Below are positions 33,960-44,188 of a stretch of 52,834 nt of DNA, in pieces. Positions within the stretch are counted from its first letter, which is position 1; every line of letters starts with the position of its first letter. The translations under genes and the position numbers were made by a program. The DNA comes from Bacteroidota bacterium (lineage in GTDB: Bacteria; Bacteroidota; Ignavibacteria; UBA10030; UBA8401): contig JAGVPT010000151.1 in the NCBI GenBank assembly GCA_020052095.1, forward strand, positions 1 through 52,834, in the 5' to 3' direction. The notes beneath the pieces are model-generated. The model was not told the origin of the DNA, ran no database searches, and saw nothing but the letters and a program-made list of their open reading frames with translations.

Positions 33960-35943
33960 CTGAAGTTGTTAGTTTGTTTTTGAAATGAGTATATCGTTGT
34001 CGGATTTCATTTCCTTCTTTGACGAGCTTTTGGACAACGCTGTTTGTTTCGCTGGAACCGCGGACCGCGGTAAAATCGCGTTCCATTGCCTCATCGGATT
34101 GGTCAATGCCATACCCGATTTTCGCAATCGGACCGAATTCCCGCTTCGAGTCTTCGAGTATCATAGAATGGAAAGAGATGGCCGCTTTCTGCCATTCTTC
34201 GATTGCAGCGAGCGCCTGTTCTTTCGTGATGGCGTCGAGCCGGATGTTGTATTCTTTGAAGAACGTCTCGTACACGTACTGCCACTCGTCGGCGCGGTAA
34301 TTGTCGTACATCGACTGAAATTCCTTGAGCAGATCGTCGTACGATCCGCACGAGCCGCACGCGACCTTCTCTTCGAGTGTAGCAAGACGTTCGCGTGGAG
34401 TTAGCAGACCACAGACGTCCGTCCACTCACCCAATTTTTTCAATCGAGAACGAGGCTTCAGCAATGAGATCGCAGAATTCCAATCGTCCGACTGTTCCAT
34501 CGCATCGGCAATACGTGCGCAGGCCTTGTCATTGAGGTAGCGGGCAATCGCCATCGAGTAATATTTTGCACCTTTGCGGAGGAGCAAACGATTCAGTTGA
34601 AGTCCTCCGTACGTTACATATGCTTTGTCTTTGGACGTTGACTCGCTCAGCGCGATGAGTTCGTCCCTGCCCCGCCGCATTTTTTCCACCGTGTAGGGAG
34701 AAAATACATCGAAGATGATCAAGTCGCGCTTCACCGGCGCTTTGCGGTTGTCGCGCTTGGGCCACTTCTCGCCGTCACGGACGGTACCGACAGAAAACAA
34801 ATTCATGCCGGGGATGATTTTGGAAATTCCTTCTCCCTCTTGAATGTATGAGAACGGAAGATTCGGAGCATCGATATTGGTAAAGTGCTTCCCGATGACG
34901 ACGCTGAAAGCGCCGATGTGACCTTCCAACAGTACATACGAAAACGATCCTGTTTTGCATCCGCGCTCGAAGACTCCTTGATGCACCGGCCCGAGCTTGT
35001 ACATATGATTACTCTGATTCGTTCCGCTCCCCGCATTGTAAAATGAAAAGATACCTGCGATCAGCAGCGTCGACTTGTGATGTGTAACGGTATACGGGCC
35101 CGCAAACAGTGATACTGCCTCGCCGTGAAAACCTTCACAGTTCGCGAAGAAAAGAGAATTCTCTGCCGAGAACTGCTTCCCCATTTTCACCGCTTGCCCG
35201 ACGTACACTTTGTCGAGGATCGCGCCGCTATCGACGCGGGCGCCTTCCGCAAGAATGAACGATTTTGCCTGGACCGCTTCACCGATTTCTGTCGGATGCT
35301 CTTTGCAACTGTTGACAGTCCCATTCTCCAGAGACTGCGCGCCATGGACGTATGCGTGCGCTCCAATATTCACGTTCGTGATCGCGCCGCAATGAACGAT
35401 GCGCGTGTGTGTCCCGATGTGTCCCGGTCCGGAGTGACTCTTCGCTTTCTTCTCGATGATCGTTGAGAGATTGCGAGTAAACGCATCGTTATGCTTCATC
35501 ATCGCCTGAACGTACGCAGTCTGCGCCGTCAGCTCGTTGATAATTTTTGTACCGCGCCCTCCCCCCTCGTTCACGACGTCAAGTTCAACGCCGTTGCCAA
35601 ATGTTGCATCGGCACCGGCAACGATCGAAGCGACGTTTTCGATGAGCGCGTTTTTGTCGATGAAATAGTTCGCAATGGCAGAACCGATATTGGCGATGCG
35701 AACGTCGTCTCCGACCGTGCAATCGGCGATCGCTGCATTGTAAATTCCGCACGGCATCTCCGTCCCGCCGTCAGAAAGAGAACCGCCGTTTTTTCCTACG
35801 GTAACTTTTCCGATGAAGGCGACATTGCGGAAACGAGAGAGGTCACATTGTGGCGAGAGTGTTACGGATTTCCAATTGTGAGCGGTGCATCCTTGCTGAC
35901 TGAGTTTCTTAATTTGCGACAGTGTTACGCGAGTTGATTTCAT
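33955..35943 (-). CDS. DUF4954-like left-handed beta-helix protein
   Basis: Hexapeptide-like repeats (CTVGDDVRIANIGSAIANYFIDKNALIENVASI...), 662 aa. Confidence 0.75.
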   Translation of the reverse strand: MKSTRVTLSQIKKLSQQGCTAHNWKSVTLSPQCDLSRFRNVAFIGKVTVGKNGGSLSDGGTEMPCGIYNAAIADCTVGDDVRIANIGSAIANYFIDKNALIENVASIVAGADATFGNGVELDVVNEGGGRGTKIINELTAQTAYVQAMMKHNDAFTRNLSTIIEKKAKSHSGPGHIGTHTRIVHCGAITNVNIGAHAYVHGAQSLENGTVNSCKEHPTEIGEAVQAKSFILAEGARVDSGAILDKVYVGQAVKMGKQFSAENSLFFANCEGFHGEAVSLFAGPYTVTHHKSTLLIAGIFSFYNAGSGTNQSNHMYKLGPVHQGVFERGCKTGSFSYVLLEGHIGAFSVVIGKHFTNIDAPNLPFSYIQEGEGISKIIPGMNLFSVGTVRDGEKWPKRDNRKAPVKRDLIIFDVFSPYTVEKMRRGRDELIALSESTSKDKAYVTYGGLQLNRLLLRKGAKYYSMAIARYLNDKACARIADAMEQSDDWNSAISLLKPRSRLKKLGEWTDVCGLLTPRERLATLEEKVACGSCGSYDDLLKEFQSMYDNYRADEWQYVYETFFKEYNIRLDAITKEQALAAIEEWQKAAISFHSMILEDSKREFGPIAKIGYGIDQSDEAMERDFTAVRGSSETNSVVQKLVKEGNEIRQRYTHFKNKLTTSG

Positions 35944-36206
35944 ACATTCTGGTCATTTCAGTTTTCGTTCTTAGCGGTTGGATTGAACGCGCACGTATCT
36001 GCTACGCCACATGATGAAGAGAAAATTGCCGCTGGGAAGTAGAATGTAAGAAGATTGCAGGGCGTGATGCAATTGCGTCGGATTAAGTCTACGCAAAGAT
36101 TTAGAAAATGTCAAGAAGGGCAAAATTTTTGAGCATAATGTGTTTACTCTCGTACACTAACTAAAGATCACGGACTGCAAGAACCGCTTTTTTATTCCCT
36201 AAGTGG

Positions 36207-37085
36207 CTATTGAAATGATCGTTGATGCCGGGCTTCATATAACACTACGGCGCTTGCGCTTCCGACGTTGATGGAATCAACTCCGTTCATCATGGGGATT
36301 GTCACCGCTTCGTCGCAGACCGCGAGAACGGCTTCGGAAATGCCGTTGCCCTCGCTCCCGAACACTACACAGCAGTCACCGGCAAGATCAACCATGCTGA
36401 CGTCCTTGCTTCCTTCCCGCGGATGCGCGGCGATCAACTTGGTGCTGTAGGAAGAGCGGAGAATCGACAATTCCTTTGCAATATCTCTCAATTGCACAAT
36501 CGGCAGAACAAATACATTTCCCATCGAATTCCTCACTGCGCGCCGGAGATACGGGTCGCACGAAGTCTCGCCAACGAGGATCGCCTGCACTCCGAAGGAG
36601 GCACAGTTGCGCACGATGACGCCGAGGTTTTCCGAGTTCATAATTCCGTCGACTGCGGCAAAAAGGAACGGATGGTGCGTTGTCGCGACGATTTTCGCTA
36701 TCGTGGTCCTCTCGGGAATTTCCGCTAACGCCATGATTCCTTTATGCAACGGATAACCGACGATCGTCTCCATCAAGTCCTTATCGGCAATGTAGACTTC
36801 GATAGTCTCGCGACGCGACTGAAGAAGGGATTCGTACACCGCAAACCACTCCTTTGTGAGGAGGATGGATCGGACGCGCAGCGTACTTTCGGCCAAACGA
36901 CGAACGACCTTTTCCCCTTCGGCAATAAAAATGCCCTGCTGTTGGTGATCGATGGGGCGTTTGAGCGTCCGATACGGTTCGAGATCCGCATGGTGAACGC
37001 TTGTAATGTGGTGTAAAAGGAGTGCCATAAGAATACGTGCGCTCTCTTTGGATCGTGCGATGCGGTGAAATTTCTTGTTTCTCAA
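36207..37085 (-). CDS. TrmH/SpoU-family RNA 2'-O-methyltransferase
   Basis: GIMNSENLGVIVRNCASFGVQAILVG, VVFGSEGNGISEAVLAVCDEAVTIPMMNGVDSINVGSASAVVLYEA. Confidence 0.93.
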   Translation of the reverse strand: MRNKKFHRIARSKESARILMALLLHHITSVHHADLEPYRTLKRPIDHQQQGIFIAEGEKVVRRLAESTLRVRSILLTKEWFAVYESLLQSRRETIEVYIADKDLMETIVGYPLHKGIMALAEIPERTTIAKIVATTHHPFLFAAVDGIMNSENLGVIVRNCASFGVQAILVGETSCDPYLRRAVRNSMGNVFVLPIVQLRDIAKELSILRSSYSTKLIAAHPREGSKDVSMVDLAGDCCVVFGSEGNGISEAVLAVCDEAVTIPMMNGVDSINVGSASAVVLYEARHQRSFQ

Positions 37086-37146
37086 ACTCCCAACGACTAT
37101 ATTTTACGTGAAATTTTCATTCTTTCAAAATATTTTGTAGGAATTC

Positions 37147-37992
37147 GTGGAAAAAAAAATCCTCTGCATTCTGATCGCCCTCGTTTGTTCGACCACAGGA
37201 GCGTTCCCGGGCGACAAAGTTGAATTTTCGCTTCTGCCAATGCGTCATCTCATCCCGGTCTGGTCCGCGAACAGCACGGCCCATCGTATTTCGGCTTCAA
37301 AAATCATGGAGAACAACAACTACATCGGAAGCATGGGGGGCGTTTTTCCTCTGATTTCGGCTGCCCAGGAGGAAAAGGTCGTGCAGGTGAGCATCGCAAG
37401 CACTCTTTATACACAGCTTGAGAGGCCGCCAAAGCATTTGCAGGTGATCAATGTCGATTTTTTTGTCGATCTATTCGTCGATGTTAGTTTAAATGAAAAT
37501 CTCGTTCTCAGAAGCGGATTCGGCCATACAAGTCAACATCTCACGGATGACGCTATTGAGATTTTGGGGTACGGCCGCTCGATCAACTACCTTCGCGATT
37601 ACTGCCAGTTATTCGGGATGCTCAAAGCCGAAGCCATCAAAGGATTCGTCTATGGTGGGGCGTACTACAACTACAAATTTAAGACGCAGGCAGCCGGAAA
37701 ATATGATGTACCGGACGACGCGCCCAACCCGATGATCTATGAAATGGGGACTGAGATCACACCGCTTCAAGTGGGAGCATCATCGTTTGTGTATGCGGGA
37801 GTTGACATTAAGTTGAGAGGAGAAGCTAAATTCGGCGCATCTCAAAATTATCAAATTGGAATCAAGCATGTGAACGACCTCGGCCGGACAATTCGATTTG
37901 CATTCAACCATCATGCGGGATTGGAAGAGCGGGGACAATTCTTTGTGTTGCACAATACCTTTAATACCTTCTCGTTGTATTTTGACTTCTAA
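37147..37992 (+). CDS. secreted/outer-membrane protein (DUF1207-like)
   Basis: Signal peptide; RSGFGHTSQHLTDDAIE ... RSINYLRDYCQLFGML ... VYGGAYYNYKF beta-barrel pattern; GTG start. Confidence 0.6.
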   Translation: MEKKILCILIALVCSTTGAFPGDKVEFSLLPMRHLIPVWSANSTAHRISASKIMENNNYIGSMGGVFPLISAAQEEKVVQVSIASTLYTQLERPPKHLQVINVDFFVDLFVDVSLNENLVLRSGFGHTSQHLTDDAIEILGYGRSINYLRDYCQLFGMLKAEAIKGFVYGGAYYNYKFKTQAAGKYDVPDDAPNPMIYEMGTEITPLQVGASSFVYAGVDIKLRGEAKFGASQNYQIGIKHVNDLGRTIRFAFNHHAGLEERGQFFVLHNTFNTFSLYFDF

Positions 37993-38037
37993 CGGGAGAG
38001 CTTTGATCGCAAAACGTTTGTTTCTCTTCTGAGCCGC

Positions 38038-38973
38038 GTGGCCGACAGTACAATGTATCGTAACATATCAGACAAGGATGAACACTTTTCAATGAGAAGC
38101 TGGGCGGTATTACTTCTTATTTGCGTTGTTGCATTCTCGGAGCGGGCCGCTTCGCAGGTGGAGGCTCACACCGTGAAAGAAGACGCGACGCATTCGTTCC
38201 TCAGCCGGAAGACCGCAATTACCATCGGCGTCTCGGTCCATTCCGCACTGGCGATCGTTCTGGAATACCGCTGGTGGTGGCGAGGGAACTATCATCCCTT
38301 CCGTTTTGAAGTCGAGGGTTTCTTGAACGACTATAGCCTGGGAGTTGATAAGGTCGGACATTTCTTTACTTCATATTTCTATTTCAACGCGTTGTATCGC
38401 ACGATGAGGTGGGGAGGGTACGATGAATCGACTGCGACCTGGGCAAGCGTTGTCGTACCTGTCCTCTACGCTACATCGCTGGAGATAGGGGACGGCTTTT
38501 CGATATACCAATTTGGTCCCGATGACTTGGTGGCGAATTTCCTCGGCATTGGGTATGGAGTGCTCCAGTTGAAATACCCGATCTTACGGGACTTCAATTT
38601 TAAGTGGAGCTACTATCCCGCCGGGAAGTACGCTGCAAGCCTTGATCATCCGCTCTCAAACGATTACGACGGACACATTTATTGGCTGAGCTTCAGGATG
38701 CATAACCTTTTGCCGGAATCGATGAGTCGATATTGGCCGAAATTCCTGAATCTCGCAATCGGATACGGCGCAAAAAATTCATCGCTGGAATCGACCGGTC
38801 CAATGAAGCGGAAATATGCCATCGCGCTCGACTACAATCTCACCGAATTGCCGCTAACGGGTGAGACGTGGGAGACTGTTAAGAACATCTTCGATCTGCT
38901 CCATTTCCCGGCTCCCGGCGTAAGGAATGTTGAGGGGGAGCGCCCGCAATTCAAGCCATTACTTCTTAATTAA
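38038..38973 (+). CDS. DUF2279-like membrane/periplasmic protein
   Basis: DKVGHFFTSYFYFNALYRTMRWGG ... GPDDLVANFLGIGYG; true start probably MRSWAVLLL at 38092. Confidence 0.65.
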   Translation: MADSTMYRNISDKDEHFSMRSWAVLLLICVVAFSERAASQVEAHTVKEDATHSFLSRKTAITIGVSVHSALAIVLEYRWWWRGNYHPFRFEVEGFLNDYSLGVDKVGHFFTSYFYFNALYRTMRWGGYDESTATWASVVVPVLYATSLEIGDGFSIYQFGPDDLVANFLGIGYGVLQLKYPILRDFNFKWSYYPAGKYAASLDHPLSNDYDGHIYWLSFRMHNLLPESMSRYWPKFLNLAIGYGAKNSSLESTGPMKRKYAIALDYNLTELPLTGETWETVKNIFDLLHFPAPGVRNVEGERPQFKPLLLN

Positions 38974-39059
38974 GTAGAATCCCCGACAGAGACATAAAGT
39001 ACTACGCGAGGTATCCTTGCCTTCCCCTGCAAAGTTTTGTATATTTCACGGCAAATTTC

Positions 39060-39274
39060 GCACCCATTGCTTAATCCTGCAGACAGGTCAGCGTGGTTGA
39101 GCAGAGTTTAATTTCGCCAATCACGAAGTGATGCCTTCGGCAAGTGCGGCGGGATTTCGCGCAGCATATGTGTTCGAAGACTAAGTATGCACCCATAGCT
39201 CAATCCCGCTAAAGAGCGGCGGGATTTCGCTTGACATATGTGCGACAAGTTTAAGTCTGCACCCATAGCTCAAT
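39060..39274. repeat. partial tRNA-Arg 5' ends and a 70-bp period direct repeat upstream of the intact tRNA
   Basis: GCACCCATTGCTTAAT (39060), GCACCCATAGCTCAAT (39189), intact copy (39259); GCGGCGGGATTTCGC at 39146 and 39216. Confidence 0.8.
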
Positions 39275-39332
39275 TGGATAGAGCATCAGACTTCGAATCT
39301 GAGGGTTGGGGGTTCGACTCCCTCTGGGTGCA
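39259..39332 (+). tRNA. tRNA-Arg (anticodon TCG)
   Basis: GCACCCA TA GCTCAATTGGATAGAGC A TCAGA CTTCGAA TCTGA ... GGGTTCGACTCCC TCTGGGTGC A folds as a cloverleaf. Confidence 0.95.
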
Positions 39333-39490
39333 CTAGATATGCAGAATAACAATTCTCACATAATTGTATTTGGATTTTTCTAAATTGCCAACTACCTATG
39401 TACTGCATGCTCAAGAGTTCAACGATGTCGCGTTGTTGACACGATGAGATAGAGAGGGCAGTTGGAACTATGCAATAGAAAACCGAGTAT

Positions 39491-40774
39491 TTGACCAACA
39501 TTCCCCAAAATACGGCAAAGAGCACTCCAGCGGTGGGTCCCGATAAAACGGCTGCCAAGCAATGCCTGTTATCGGCAGACCGTTTTCTAAAGGAGTCTCG
39601 TTTTCAGGATGCGCGGACAGAAATTGAAAAAGCAAAAAAGTTCGACCCTTCCAATGTGTATGTACTCGCATTCTTAGATCGAATAAACTATTTCGAAGCT
39701 CAGCAAAAGAAAGAGGCGCAAGTTAGCGCAGCGAAAGCTCATCCCTCGCCTGCGCCAGCCGCTCCTTCTCCTCAGCCGCATGCGGCCACTCCTCCGCCTC
39801 ATGCCGCAATTCCACAGCCGGTGAAACCAATTGTTCCGAATGTGCCGAAGCCAGCCCCGGCAACTACCGAAGTTCCGCTCGCGAGTGCTCCGCCGCCGCC
39901 GGTGAAACCGAAAGAGGCGCCCGAGCCCGTGGCTCCAGCGCGATCGGAACACAGGGGTGTTGAGACAACGCTTGAGGAAATGAAGCGCCAGATAGAAATG
40001 CTGACGCATTCATTGGAGCAGGAGAAAAAGGCGCGCGAGGATATGAGCAAGCAACAACTGCAGAGCACCGTGCTGCAATTGCGTACCTCGATGGAGAAGG
40101 CGTGGGCGACCGGTGCTCCGAACGAACAGGAAGAAGAAGCGCTCCATAAACTCGCGATCTCGCTTTCGATACCGGAAAATGTCGAGCTCTCCCTCCGGCG
40201 CGAAGTTAAGCTGAAAATGTACAGCACCGCCGTGAAGGAAGTGATCTCGAAACGGCAGCTCTTGCGAAGTTCTTCATCGACCCTTGAATGGCTGCGCAAA
40301 GTATACCAAGTGTCGATGGAAGAGTATCTTGAGTATGAGACAAAATTCCTGCTGGACCTTGTGGCCGACCAGTACAAAGGAACCTTGCTGTACGTAACGC
40401 CGAACGTGAAAACAAAAGACGAATTGATACCGCGGCTCAAAGCGGCCGGTTATGCAGTTGTGCTCTCAGGAACGCCCGAAGAAGCACTGGAAAAAATTGA
40501 AAAGATTAATCCTAATATCATTTTGTGCCACACGGAATTTTCTCCGGGGAGCCTCAGCGGAGTAAAATTTCTCCACCTGCTTCGCGCAAGCGCCAAATTC
40601 AATTTTATCCCCTTCCTTCTTCTCTGCGAGTCGCCCGAAGTTTCTCAACTGAAGTCGTCCGAGCTTCGCCAGCATGAAGGATTCTTGAAGAAGCCTGTAG
40701 ATGTTGACGAGCTCATGATCGCAATGAACGAAAAGCTTGCTCGTTTCCGTGATTATGTCTCTTCATTAAGCTGA
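39491..40774 (+). CDS. TPR-like / Pro-Ala linker / coiled-coil protein with degenerate receiver domain
   Basis: TTG start; C-terminal LLYVTPNVKTKDELIPRLKAAGYAVVLSGTPEEALEKIEKINPNIILCHTEFSPGSLSGVKFLHLLR...GFLKKPVDVDEL. Confidence 0.75.
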   Translation: MTNIPQNTAKSTPAVGPDKTAAKQCLLSADRFLKESRFQDARTEIEKAKKFDPSNVYVLAFLDRINYFEAQQKKEAQVSAAKAHPSPAPAAPSPQPHAATPPPHAAIPQPVKPIVPNVPKPAPATTEVPLASAPPPPVKPKEAPEPVAPARSEHRGVETTLEEMKRQIEMLTHSLEQEKKAREDMSKQQLQSTVLQLRTSMEKAWATGAPNEQEEEALHKLAISLSIPENVELSLRREVKLKMYSTAVKEVISKRQLLRSSSSTLEWLRKVYQVSMEEYLEYETKFLLDLVADQYKGTLLYVTPNVKTKDELIPRLKAAGYAVVLSGTPEEALEKIEKINPNIILCHTEFSPGSLSGVKFLHLLRASAKFNFIPFLLLCESPEVSQLKSSELRQHEGFLKKPVDVDELMIAMNEKLARFRDYVSSLS

Positions 40775-40832
40775 TGTCGAGAAGAGAAGGCATTATTGTT
40801 GTTTGCATTTGAAAACTGAAAGGAATGTAAAT

Positions 40833-41207
40833 ATGAGTAAAAAGATCTTGTTGGCAGAAGACGATGAGGATAATCGAGACCTGGTCTCGTTCGTGTTGCA
40901 GAGGAGTCGTCTCGGCGCCGAATTGATCGTGGCGGAAAATGGGCAGGAGGCTGTTGACAAAGCATTCGAGTCCATTCCAAATCTCATCCTCATGGATATG
41001 CAAATGCCCGTGATGGACGGATGGACCGCGATTCCCATTCTTAAGGGGGACAAACGGACAAAACATATTCCCATCATAGCGTTCACGGCTCAGGCAAAGC
41101 CGGAAGACAAGGTGCGGACGCTTGAAATCGGGTGCGCAGAGCATTATTCGAAGCCGATGGACCCTGAAGAACTCATCGCGCTTATCCGGAAATATCTTGC
41201 CGACTGA
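40833..41207 (+). CDS. single-domain response regulator (CheY-like)
   Basis: KKILLAEDDEDNRDLVSFVL, NLILMDMQMPVMDGWTAI, IAFTAQAKPEDK, HYSKPMDPEEL. Confidence 0.95.
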   Translation: MSKKILLAEDDEDNRDLVSFVLQRSRLGAELIVAENGQEAVDKAFESIPNLILMDMQMPVMDGWTAIPILKGDKRTKHIPIIAFTAQAKPEDKVRTLEIGCAEHYSKPMDPEELIALIRKYLAD

Positions 41208-41284
41208 CCTATGACACAGCCGACAATGAATTCACTATTCGCCGTCAGTCGATACGATTCTATTTTCTTAGGCAGGAGAAGACC

Positions 41285-44161
41285 ATGTTGAAGACTAAAT
41301 TGTACTGGAGAGTACTGGCGAACTTTGCCTTTTTGCTCCTTATTCTTACTGCAATGACGCTTCTGACGCTGTATCTTCTTGCTGAGATTGAAAAGAATTT
41401 CAGTTTTGCTTCGAGCGAGATCCGCGTGCTCACTAACGTCGAGAATGTTCGCCATGTGCTTGCCGATGCGCCGGAACAAATAAACCAGTATTTACTCACG
41501 GGGGAGGAGTCCTCCCGCCTCGGATATCTAACCACGATCAAGGAATTCGACGACGCCATGACGGCCGCCGAGCACAGCATAACAGATACTATAATGGCTC
41601 CATTGTTCGGCGAGATCAAGAGCCTCACGTACAAATGGATTGGAGAGATTGGTGAAAACAAGATGCGGCTCGGCGATGCCCATAAGAACGGCAAGGACAT
41701 CAGCGATGAGCTGGCATCTTTGGGTGCCGAGGAACTGCGAACGCAGTATCTTGATCGGGCCCGGGCACTGGTCCGGGAAATGACGAGACAATTGTCGACG
41801 TCGCAACAACGCAGTCTCGACCACGCGACCAATTTGGGCAAAGACCTTGGAGCCTTCATCGGTTTGGTCAATATCTTGCTGGCCGTGTTCGCAGTTGCGC
41901 TCGGGTTTGTGCTGACACGTTCAATTACGAACCCCGTACGCATTCTGAAAGAGGGGACACAGAACATCATGGCAGGTAAATTTGATCCGATAAATCTCAA
42001 TCGCTTTGACGAGCTCGGACAACTCGCCGCTGACTTTAACAAGATGTCGATGATGCTTGGCAATAACTACACTCGCTTGAACGCCTATTCCGAGCTGGTG
42101 ACCGCGCTGAACACGCACGCGGATATGGGTAACATCGAGCAGCGCAGCATGCAATTGCTTTGTCACCACGCACGCGCATCGGTCGGTGCCTTGTACCTGT
42201 TCAACACGGAGAAAAACGTCTTCGAACTTTCCGCGGGATATGCGCTGAAAGACAAAGGCGAAAAGGTAAAGACGTTTGCGATGGGTGAAGGTATTCCCGG
42301 CCAATGCGCAGCAGAGCAACGGGTACTTGAAGTCAAAAATATTCCCGTTCTCTCCCACTTTGCGGTTGATACAGGGCTCGTCGAAGTTGCACCGTACTGC
42401 GTTCTCGCCGTCCCGATTCTTTTTCAGGACAAAGTGCTCGGTGTGCTGGTGCTCGGATCGATGAATCGTTTTGACGACCTGCAAAAGGAAATTATTAACA
42501 ATTCAGTACCACAGCTCGGCGTCGCTATCACGAACGCACGCAACTTTGAAGCATCCCAGAAACTGACACGCGAGGTGGCCCAAAAGAACGAGGAGATGAA
42601 TGTAAAAAATATGGAGCTGGAAAAAGCCTACAGGGTGAAGTCGGATTTTCTCGCAAGCATGTCGCACGAGCTTCGTACGCCGCTGAATTCTATTATCGGA
42701 TTCAGTTCCGTGCTGCTCGGCCCGAGCGGCGACCAACTGACGGAAGACCAGCGTATGGCGTTGGAAAAGGTGCTGCGCAACGGGAAACATCTGCTCCAAC
42801 TCATTAACGATATTCTTGACTTCTCCAAACTTGAATCTGGAAGGATGTCGGTAAATATCGAGGCGGACGAAGTTGTCAACGTCGTCTCCAATTCAATTAT
42901 GACTGTCGAAGGTCTCATCAAAGGGAAAGAGGTCACGTTAAAACAAAACATCCCGCCGAATCTCGGCCTTTTGAAGACCGACGTCCTGAAGGTGAAGCAA
43001 ATACTCGTCAACCTTCTAAGCAACGCAGTGAAGTTCACGGAGAAGGGAGAAGTCTCGGTGACGGTAACGCAAAAGGGGCATATGATTGCATTTGCGGTGA
43101 AAGACTCCGGGATCGGAATCGAATCGAAGAATTTTCACAAGGTCTTCGAAGAGTTTCAGCAAATAGATAACAGCAATACACGGAAATATAAGGGAACTGG
43201 TTTGGGACTTCCGATCTCGCGCCGCCTCGCGCGCGTCCTCGGAGGAGATCTGACAGTCGAGAGCGGGTTTGGACACGGGTCAACGTTCACGCTGGAAATC
43301 CCTCAGGAATTTCCCGAGGAGCAGAAAGGAAAAATAGAGAAACCACCGGAACGACCCGTGGCGCCGGTCGCGGCGCGTCCGGCGGCGCCCCAATCGACCG
43401 TGCCCCGTCCGAGTATGCCGGCGCAGGGCTCGGGCACACGCGTTCTCTGCATTGACGACGACCCGGACGTGATCGAGATCCTGACCAAATACCTCGTGCC
43501 GGAAGGATATTCGGTGCTCGGCGCAAATTCGGGTGATGAGGGAATACGAATTGCGCTGGAACAGCGCCCTTCGCTTATCACACTCGACATCATGATGCCG
43601 CACAAAGACGGATGGCAAGTCCTTCGTGAGTTGAAGGCGAACCCCGAACTCCAGGATATTCCGGTGATCATTCACTCGATCATCGACAACAAGCCCCTGG
43701 CCATCTCGCTGGGTGCGATCGACGTTGTGGCGAAGCCGGCCGAACCAAAGCGGCTGCTGTCGCTCGTTCAACGCGCGGCCAACTCGCGCGAAAGCTTCGT
43801 TCTCGTAATAGATGACAATGAGGATTTCACGCTTGCCGTGAAGCGTTTGCTCGAAGCAGAGGGTTTTAAAGTTGAAGTTGCGAACAGCGGCATCCAGGCC
43901 CTCCAAATTCTCGAGAAATCGAGCCCATCGATAATCTTCCTGGATCTTGTCATGCCGCAGATGGACGGCTACGCCGTGATTCAACGATTGCAGGGCAACG
44001 AAACGTGGAAGAATATTCCGCTCGTTGTTCTTTCAGGCAAGGAGCTCTCGAACGAGGAGTGGGAAAAACTGAACTCGTACGCAAAAGAGCATCTTAAAAA
44101 GAGTGATTTTACGCAGGAAACATTGTCCACGACAATTAGACAGATCCTTCACAAGGCATAA
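41285..44161 (+). CDS. hybrid sensor histidine kinase: TM sensor-HAMP-GAF-HisKA-HATPase-REC-REC
   Basis: FLASMSHELRTPLNSIIGFS, VNLLSNAVKFTEKGEV, GTGLGLPISRRLA, two REC domains (TLDIMMPHKDGW; FLDLVMPQMDGY). Confidence 0.95.
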   Translation: MLKTKLYWRVLANFAFLLLILTAMTLLTLYLLAEIEKNFSFASSEIRVLTNVENVRHVLADAPEQINQYLLTGEESSRLGYLTTIKEFDDAMTAAEHSITDTIMAPLFGEIKSLTYKWIGEIGENKMRLGDAHKNGKDISDELASLGAEELRTQYLDRARALVREMTRQLSTSQQRSLDHATNLGKDLGAFIGLVNILLAVFAVALGFVLTRSITNPVRILKEGTQNIMAGKFDPINLNRFDELGQLAADFNKMSMMLGNNYTRLNAYSELVTALNTHADMGNIEQRSMQLLCHHARASVGALYLFNTEKNVFELSAGYALKDKGEKVKTFAMGEGIPGQCAAEQRVLEVKNIPVLSHFAVDTGLVEVAPYCVLAVPILFQDKVLGVLVLGSMNRFDDLQKEIINNSVPQLGVAITNARNFEASQKLTREVAQKNEEMNVKNMELEKAYRVKSDFLASMSHELRTPLNSIIGFSSVLLGPSGDQLTEDQRMALEKVLRNGKHLLQLINDILDFSKLESGRMSVNIEADEVVNVVSNSIMTVEGLIKGKEVTLKQNIPPNLGLLKTDVLKVKQILVNLLSNAVKFTEKGEVSVTVTQKGHMIAFAVKDSGIGIESKNFHKVFEEFQQIDNSNTRKYKGTGLGLPISRRLARVLGGDLTVESGFGHGSTFTLEIPQEFPEEQKGKIEKPPERPVAPVAARPAAPQSTVPRPSMPAQGSGTRVLCIDDDPDVIEILTKYLVPEGYSVLGANSGDEGIRIALEQRPSLITLDIMMPHKDGWQVLRELKANPELQDIPVIIHSIIDNKPLAISLGAIDVVAKPAEPKRLLSLVQRAANSRESFVLVIDDNEDFTLAVKRLLEAEGFKVEVANSGIQALQILEKSSPSIIFLDLVMPQMDGYAVIQRLQGNETWKNIPLVVLSGKELSNEEWEKLNSYAKEHLKKSDFTQETLSTTIRQILHKA

Positions 44162-44188
44162 CGACGGCAACTTTAATAAGGTGCACTT

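Noticed and set aside
39060-39274. Integrative element attachment site at tRNA-Arg
   Set aside because: Duplicated segments are tRNA 5' ends, not 3' ends, and no integrase gene is present nearby.
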